Origin: Streptomyces chartreusis
GTDB taxonomy: Bacteria; Actinomycetota; Actinomycetes; Streptomycetales; Streptomycetaceae
Assembly: GCF_008704715.1 (NCBI RefSeq)
Contig: NZ_CP023689.1
Coordinates: 1,612,001-1,676,000, forward strand
Direction of reading: 5' to 3'
Length of the DNA: 64,000 bases
Part shown: positions 60,827 to 64,000 of the stretch, in pieces
How positions within the stretch are numbered: the stretch's first letter is position 1
How the letters are laid out: each line of letters opens with the position of its first letter
Notes under the pieces: model-generated
Database searches by the model: none
Seen by the model: the letters and a program-made list of their open reading frames with translations, nothing else
What the model was told of the DNA's origin: nothing
Position numbers and translations under genes: made by a program

Positions 60827-62176
60827 TCAGCCCCGGGCCAGAATGCTGTCGATCTTCCCGGAGGCGTCCTTCAGGAGCTGGTCGATGTCGGCGTCCCTCT
60901 TGGTGAGGACGGCGGAGACGACCCCGTCGAGGACCGAGTAGATCTGCTGGGCGCTCGGCGGTTCGATCTTCATGTCGAAGCTCTGGTTGCCGTCGAGGAA
61001 GGCCTGGTAGTTGTCCACCGGGACGTTGGCGTTGGCCTCCTTGACCTGCTGGTCCTTGGCGTCGGCGGCGCCGGTGAACAGCCGGGGCTCGGGCAGTCCG
61101 ACGGGGGCGTCGTTCTTCTTGGCGCGGGCGTAGTCGCCGAGGAAGCCGTCTCCGGGCGTGAGGAACATGTGGTCCAGCCACTTCAGGCCGGCGCGGATCT
61201 GCTCGGGGCTCGCCTTCTTGTTGAACATGTAGCCGTCGCCACCGATGAGCGTGCCCTCGCCGCCGGGCATGGGGGCGAGCGCGAGGTCCTTGTAGTCGCC
61301 GCCCTTCTCCTTGACCAGGATCGGGATGTTGTCGGGGGCGGAGAGGTACATGCCGAGCTTGCCGGAGCCCATCATCTGCTGGACGTCGTTGATGACCAGG
61401 AGCTGCTTGCTGCCCATGGAGTTGTCGGTCCAGCGCATGTCGTGCAGGTTCTGGAGCACGGCACGGCCCTCGGGGGTGTCGACGGTGGCTTTCTTGCCGT
61501 CGGCGCTGACGACGTCGCCGCCCTGTGAGTACAGCTCGGCGGTGAAGTGCCAGCCGCCCTGGTTCTGGGCGCTGTAGTCGGCGTAGCCGACGGTGCCGCC
61601 GCCGAGAGCGGCGATCTTCTTGGCCGCGGCACGCAGCTCGTCCCAGGTGGCCGGGGGCTTCTCGGGGTCGAGCCCGGCCTTCTCGAAGAGCTTCTTGTTG
61701 TAGATCAGGCCCATCGAGTAGCCGGTGCGCGGTATGCCGTAGACCTTGCCGTCGACGGTGTAGATGTCGCGCAGCTGCTGCTGGATGGTCCCGTAGCTCT
61801 TCAACTCCTTGACGTACGACGTGAGATCGGCCGCCTGGTTGATGTCGACGACGTGCCGGGCGTCGGTGAAGTACGTGTAGAAGACGTCCTCCATCTGCCC
61901 GCCGGCGAGCTTGGCGTCGAACGTCTTCGGATCCTGGCAGGGGAACGCGTCGTGCGGGACGACGTCGATGTCCGGGTTGGCCTTCTCGAAGGACGCGATG
62001 TCCTGCTCGAAGAACTGGCGGTCGACCTTGGCGCTCTTGGGCGGCATGCAGTTGACCGTGATGCGGGTCTTTCCGCTCGCCGAGTCGTCGTCGCCCGACC
62101 CGCAGGCGGACACGGCCAGGGCGAGGGAGCAGACGCTCAGCGTGGCGAAGGTACGGCGGAACCCGGTGCTTCTCAT
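60827..62176 (-). CDS. ABC sugar importer solute-binding lipoprotein
   Basis: 449 residues from ATG 62176 (AGAGGGG upstream). Lipobox 'LAVSACGSG'. Family-1 extracellular binding protein: 'PDIDVVPHDAFPCQDPKTFDAKLAGGQMEDVFY', 'GIPRTGYSMGLIYNKKLFEKAGLDPEKPPATWDEL', 'LGMYLSAPDNIPIL'. Delivers an oligosaccharide, probably released by the beta-helix glycosidase, to the permeases. Its promoter region has an inverted repeat and a CGCAAG motif shared with the LacI operator. Confidence 0.92.
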   Translation of the reverse strand: MRSTGFRRTFATLSVCSLALAVSACGSGDDDSASGKTRITVNCMPPKSAKVDRQFFEQDIASFEKANPDIDVVPHDAFPCQDPKTFDAKLAGGQMEDVFYTYFTDARHVVDINQAADLTSYVKELKSYGTIQQQLRDIYTVDGKVYGIPRTGYSMGLIYNKKLFEKAGLDPEKPPATWDELRAAAKKIAALGGGTVGYADYSAQNQGGWHFTAELYSQGGDVVSADGKKATVDTPEGRAVLQNLHDMRWTDNSMGSKQLLVINDVQQMMGSGKLGMYLSAPDNIPILVKEKGGDYKDLALAPMPGGEGTLIGGDGYMFNKKASPEQIRAGLKWLDHMFLTPGDGFLGDYARAKKNDAPVGLPEPRLFTGAADAKDQQVKEANANVPVDNYQAFLDGNQSFDMKIEPPSAQQIYSVLDGVVSAVLTKRDADIDQLLKDASGKIDSILARG

Positions 62177-62229
62177 CGGTGGACCCCTCTGGGCAGGAGC
62201 GGTGGGCGCCGCACACTCAAGCACCGCCG

Positions 62230-62248
62230 ACATCTGAACGCAAGATGT
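62230..62248. promoter_or_regulatory. Inverted repeat with CGCAAG at the sugar-importer promoter
   Basis: ACATCT-gaacgca-AGATGT, perfect 6-bp arms; CGCAAG (62239-62244) within it is also repeated at 63323-63358. AT-rich GAAATTTTTTAAC follows at ~62260-62273, unusual in this sequence and suited to a promoter. Probable binding region for the LacI repressor at 62322-63320. Confidence 0.55.
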
Positions 62249-62321
62249 CGCGCGAGATTTGAAATTTTTTAACAGCGGAATGAATGCTTCAGGGACGTCG
62301 GGCGGCGGACGGGGGCGGCCG

Positions 62322-63320
62322 TCAGGCGCGCGGTGCCTGCGCCGTCGAACCACGCACCACCAACTCCGGCTCGAAGAGCAGTTCCTCCGCGGGTACGGCG
62401 GTGCCGCCGATCTGCGCGTTCAGCAGCTCCACGGCCGCCCTGCCCATGGCCTCGATGGGCTGGCGGACGGTGGTGAGCGGGGGCTCGGTGCAGTTCATGA
62501 AAGCCGAGTCGTCGTAGCCGACCACGGAGATCTCCGACGGCACGTCGAGCCCCTTGCGGCGGGCGGCCCTGATCGCGCCGAGCGCCAGTGGGTCGCTCGC
62601 GCAGATGATGCCGGTGACCCCGCGGTCGATCAGCCGGGTGGCGGCGGCGTGACCGCCCTCGATCGAGAAGATCGCCCGCGCCACACGCTCCTCGGGCAGA
62701 TCCCCGGCGACGCCGCGCGCGGCGGCCAGCTTGCGCGCCGACGGCATGTGGTCGCCCGGTCCGAGCACCAGCCCGATGCGCTCGTGCCCCAGCGAGGCCA
62801 GGTGCCGCCAGGCCTGCTCGACGGCCACGGCGTCGTCGCAGGACACCGCAGGGAAGCCGAGGTGCTCGATGGCGGCGTTGACCAGCACGACCGGGATGTT
62901 GCGGTCGGCGAGCTCCTTGTAGTGGTCGTGCGGGGCGTCGGCCTGGGCGTAGAGCCCGCCGGCGAACACCACCCCGGACACCTGCTGTTGCAGCAGCAAC
63001 GTGACGTAGTCGGCCTCGGACACCCCGCCCTTGGTCTGGGTGCACAGCACCGGGGTCAGGCCGAGCTGGGCGAGCGCGCCGCCGATCACCTCCGCGAACG
63101 CCGGGAAGATCGGGTTCTGGAGCTCGGGCAGCACCAGGCCGACGAGCCGGGCGCGTTCGCCGCGCAGCTGCGTGGGCCGCTCGTAGCCGAGGACGTCCAG
63201 GGCGGAGAGCACCGCCTGCCGGGTGGCCTCGGAGACACCGGGCTTGTCGTTGAGCACCCGGCTGACCGTGGCCTCGCTGACCCCGACCTTCTTCGCCACT
63301 TCAGCAAGTCGTCGCGTCAT
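62322..63320 (-). CDS. LacI-family repressor of the sugar locus (MalR-like)
   Basis: 332 residues. Helix-turn-helix 'RRLAEVAKKVGVSEATVSRVLNDKPGVSEATRQAVLSAL' and hinge 'LGYERPTQLRGERARLVGLVLPEL'; ligand domain ends 'TTVRQPIEAMGRAAVELLNAQIG...ELVVRGSTA'. Same strand and just upstream of the importer-glucosidase-glycosidase run. Its own 5' region carries repeated CGCAAG motifs, and one copy is present at the importer promoter, so it most likely controls both. Confidence 0.93.
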   Translation of the reverse strand: MTRRLAEVAKKVGVSEATVSRVLNDKPGVSEATRQAVLSALDVLGYERPTQLRGERARLVGLVLPELQNPIFPAFAEVIGGALAQLGLTPVLCTQTKGGVSEADYVTLLLQQQVSGVVFAGGLYAQADAPHDHYKELADRNIPVVLVNAAIEHLGFPAVSCDDAVAVEQAWRHLASLGHERIGLVLGPGDHMPSARKLAAARGVAGDLPEERVARAIFSIEGGHAAATRLIDRGVTGIICASDPLALGAIRAARRKGLDVPSEISVVGYDDSAFMNCTEPPLTTVRQPIEAMGRAAVELLNAQIGGTAVPAEELLFEPELVVRGSTAQAPRA

Positions 63321-63322
63321 GG

Positions 63323-63358
63323 ACGCAAGAATAGCGCAAGAAGCGCAAGCCGTTTGCG
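63323..63358. promoter_or_regulatory. Repeated LacI-type operator motif CGCAAG
   Basis: (A/G)CGCAAG at 63323, 63334 and 63343, the last forming a perfect inverted repeat CGCAA-gccgt-TTGCG (63344-63358). Located immediately upstream of the LacI gene, between it and the stop of the GntR gene. Confidence 0.65.
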
Positions 63359-63370
63359 TTACGGCGGCAT

Positions 63371-64000
63371 CTACTTCCTCGCAGCCCAGAGTCCGCGCAC
63401 ATGCCCCAGGTGGCGGGTCATGACCTCGTGCACGGCCTCCTCGTCGCGGGCGATCAGCGCGTCGAGGAGTTCGAGGTGCTCCTCGGCGGAGGCGAGGAGC
63501 CGGCCGGCCTCGACGAGCGCGGTGAGGCCGTAGAGGCGGGAACGCTTGCGGAGATCACCGACGACGTCGACGAGATGCACGTTGCCGGCGAGGGCGAGCA
63601 GACCGAGATGGAAGCGGGTGTCGGCCTCGACGTACGCGATGAGGTCACCGGAGACGGCGGCCTGGACGATCTCCCGCGCGGCGGGGCGCAGCGCCTCCAG
63701 GGAGACCTTGTCGGCGGTGCGGGCCAGCTCCACCACCGTCGGGATCTCGATGAGGGCCCGGATGTGGGTGTACTCGTCGAGTTGCTTCTCGGAGACGGCG
63801 GTGACCCGGAAGCCCTTGTTGGGAACCGTGTCGACCAGGCCCTCCTTGACCAGGTCCAGCATGGCCTCGCGCACCGGCGTCGCGGAGACGCCGAAGCGGG
63901 CGGCGAGCGTGGGCGCCGAGTACACCTCGCCGGGGAGCAGTTCCCCGGCGATCAGCGCGGCCCGCAGGGCGTCGGCGACCCGCTCCCGGTAGCTGCTCCT
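63371..64000 (-). CDS. GntR/FadR-family regulator (5' end outside window)
   Basis: The open frame continues to the right edge: the codons at 64000-63926 read 'RSSYRERVADALRAALIAGELLPGE' and lead into 'PTLAARFGVSATPVREAMLDLVKEGLVDTVPNKGFRV', the GntR winged helix. The C-terminal FCD domain has 'FHLGLLALAGN' and 'EHLELLDALIARDEEAVHEVMTRHLGHV' with the metal-binding histidines. The true start lies beyond 64000. Controls an organic acid or sugar-acid gene not in the window. Confidence 0.9.
   Translation of the reverse strand, partial: RSSYRERVADALRAALIAGELLPGEVYSAPTLAARFGVSATPVREAMLDLVKEGLVDTVPNKGFRVTAVSEKQLDEYTHIRALIEIPTVVELARTADKVSLEALRPAAREIVQAAVSGDLIAYVEADTRFHLGLLALAGNVHLVDVVGDLRKRSRLYGLTALVEAGRLLASAEEHLELLDALIARDEEAVHEVMTRHLGHVRGLWAARK

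Noticed and set aside
1..64000. CRISPR array, prophage or large biosynthetic cluster
   Set aside because: No spaced direct repeats of CRISPR type, phage structural or integrase genes, or PKS/NRPS modules are present; the 16-bp array at 34826-34917 has 4-nt spacers and is an operator-type repeat.

Overview
The window is high-GC actinobacterial chromosome and reads as Streptomyces. Pointers are a WhiB-family regulator, GTG/TTG starts with 4-base stop/start overlaps, twin-arginine secreted enzymes, DUF2510 and LAL-type proteins, and many LacI/TetR/MarR/IclR/GntR regulators. The small laccase, MarR-type PcaV and pca block match, from memory, the SCO67xx arm region of S. coelicolor. I see no prophage, CRISPR array, intact insertion sequence or large biosynthetic cluster.

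Layout. 0-5 kb: a vWA/MoxR-type AAA pair (left gene truncated by the window edge), a leucine-rich-repeat protein and a zinc-ribbon SDR, then two tandem tRNA genes (Gly-like, Asp) with odd features. 5-9.7 kb: WhiB-like protein, double-VOC protein, LacI regulator with a perfect palindromic operator, and an ornithine-cyclodeaminase-family gene behind a two-domain small laccase. 9.9-14.6 kb: two large translationally coupled secreted proteins (ThuA-sugar dehydrogenase; cupredoxin-repeat-DUF1080). 14.6-19.2 kb: divergent LigD-type polymerase and ATP-dependent ligase, zinc alcohol dehydrogenase, DUF3048 lipoprotein. 19.3-26.4 kb: pcaV and the divergent protocatechuate operon pcaIJFHGBL. 26.5-39 kb: SDR, LAL-like ATPase lacking a DNA-binding domain, MFS transporter, anmK, DUF2510 protein, TetR regulator with a six-unit operator-like array ahead of a PAP2-DMT pair, and a secreted phospholipase C.

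39.6-40.6 kb holds a full-length RNA polymerase alpha gene (rpoA) outside any ribosomal-protein context, evidently a second copy. It is followed by small hypothetical genes, two fused gene remnants (LacI and sugar isomerase), a pyruvate oxidase with a small membrane protein, and lower-confidence hypotheticals to 48.2 kb. 48.7-55.2 kb: a vanillate demethylase-type Rieske oxygenase/reductase with a small protein between them, an IclR regulator, and a taurine/aromatic-type ABC importer. 55.1-64 kb: a sugar-scavenging locus with a secreted beta-helix glycosidase, GH13 alpha-glucosidase, ABC sugar importer, LacI repressor with repeated operator motifs, and a truncated GntR regulator.

The genes suggest lignin and plant-litter use. 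The laccase could oxidise phenolics, the VanAB-like enzyme would demethylate methoxy-aromatics to protocatechuate, and the pca operon would take protocatechuate to succinyl-CoA and acetyl-CoA. The right-hand locus handles an alpha-glucan. The most unusual items are the extra rpoA, the atypical tRNA pair, the 16-bp-period operator array and the secreted ThuA/cupredoxin/DUF1080 pair.
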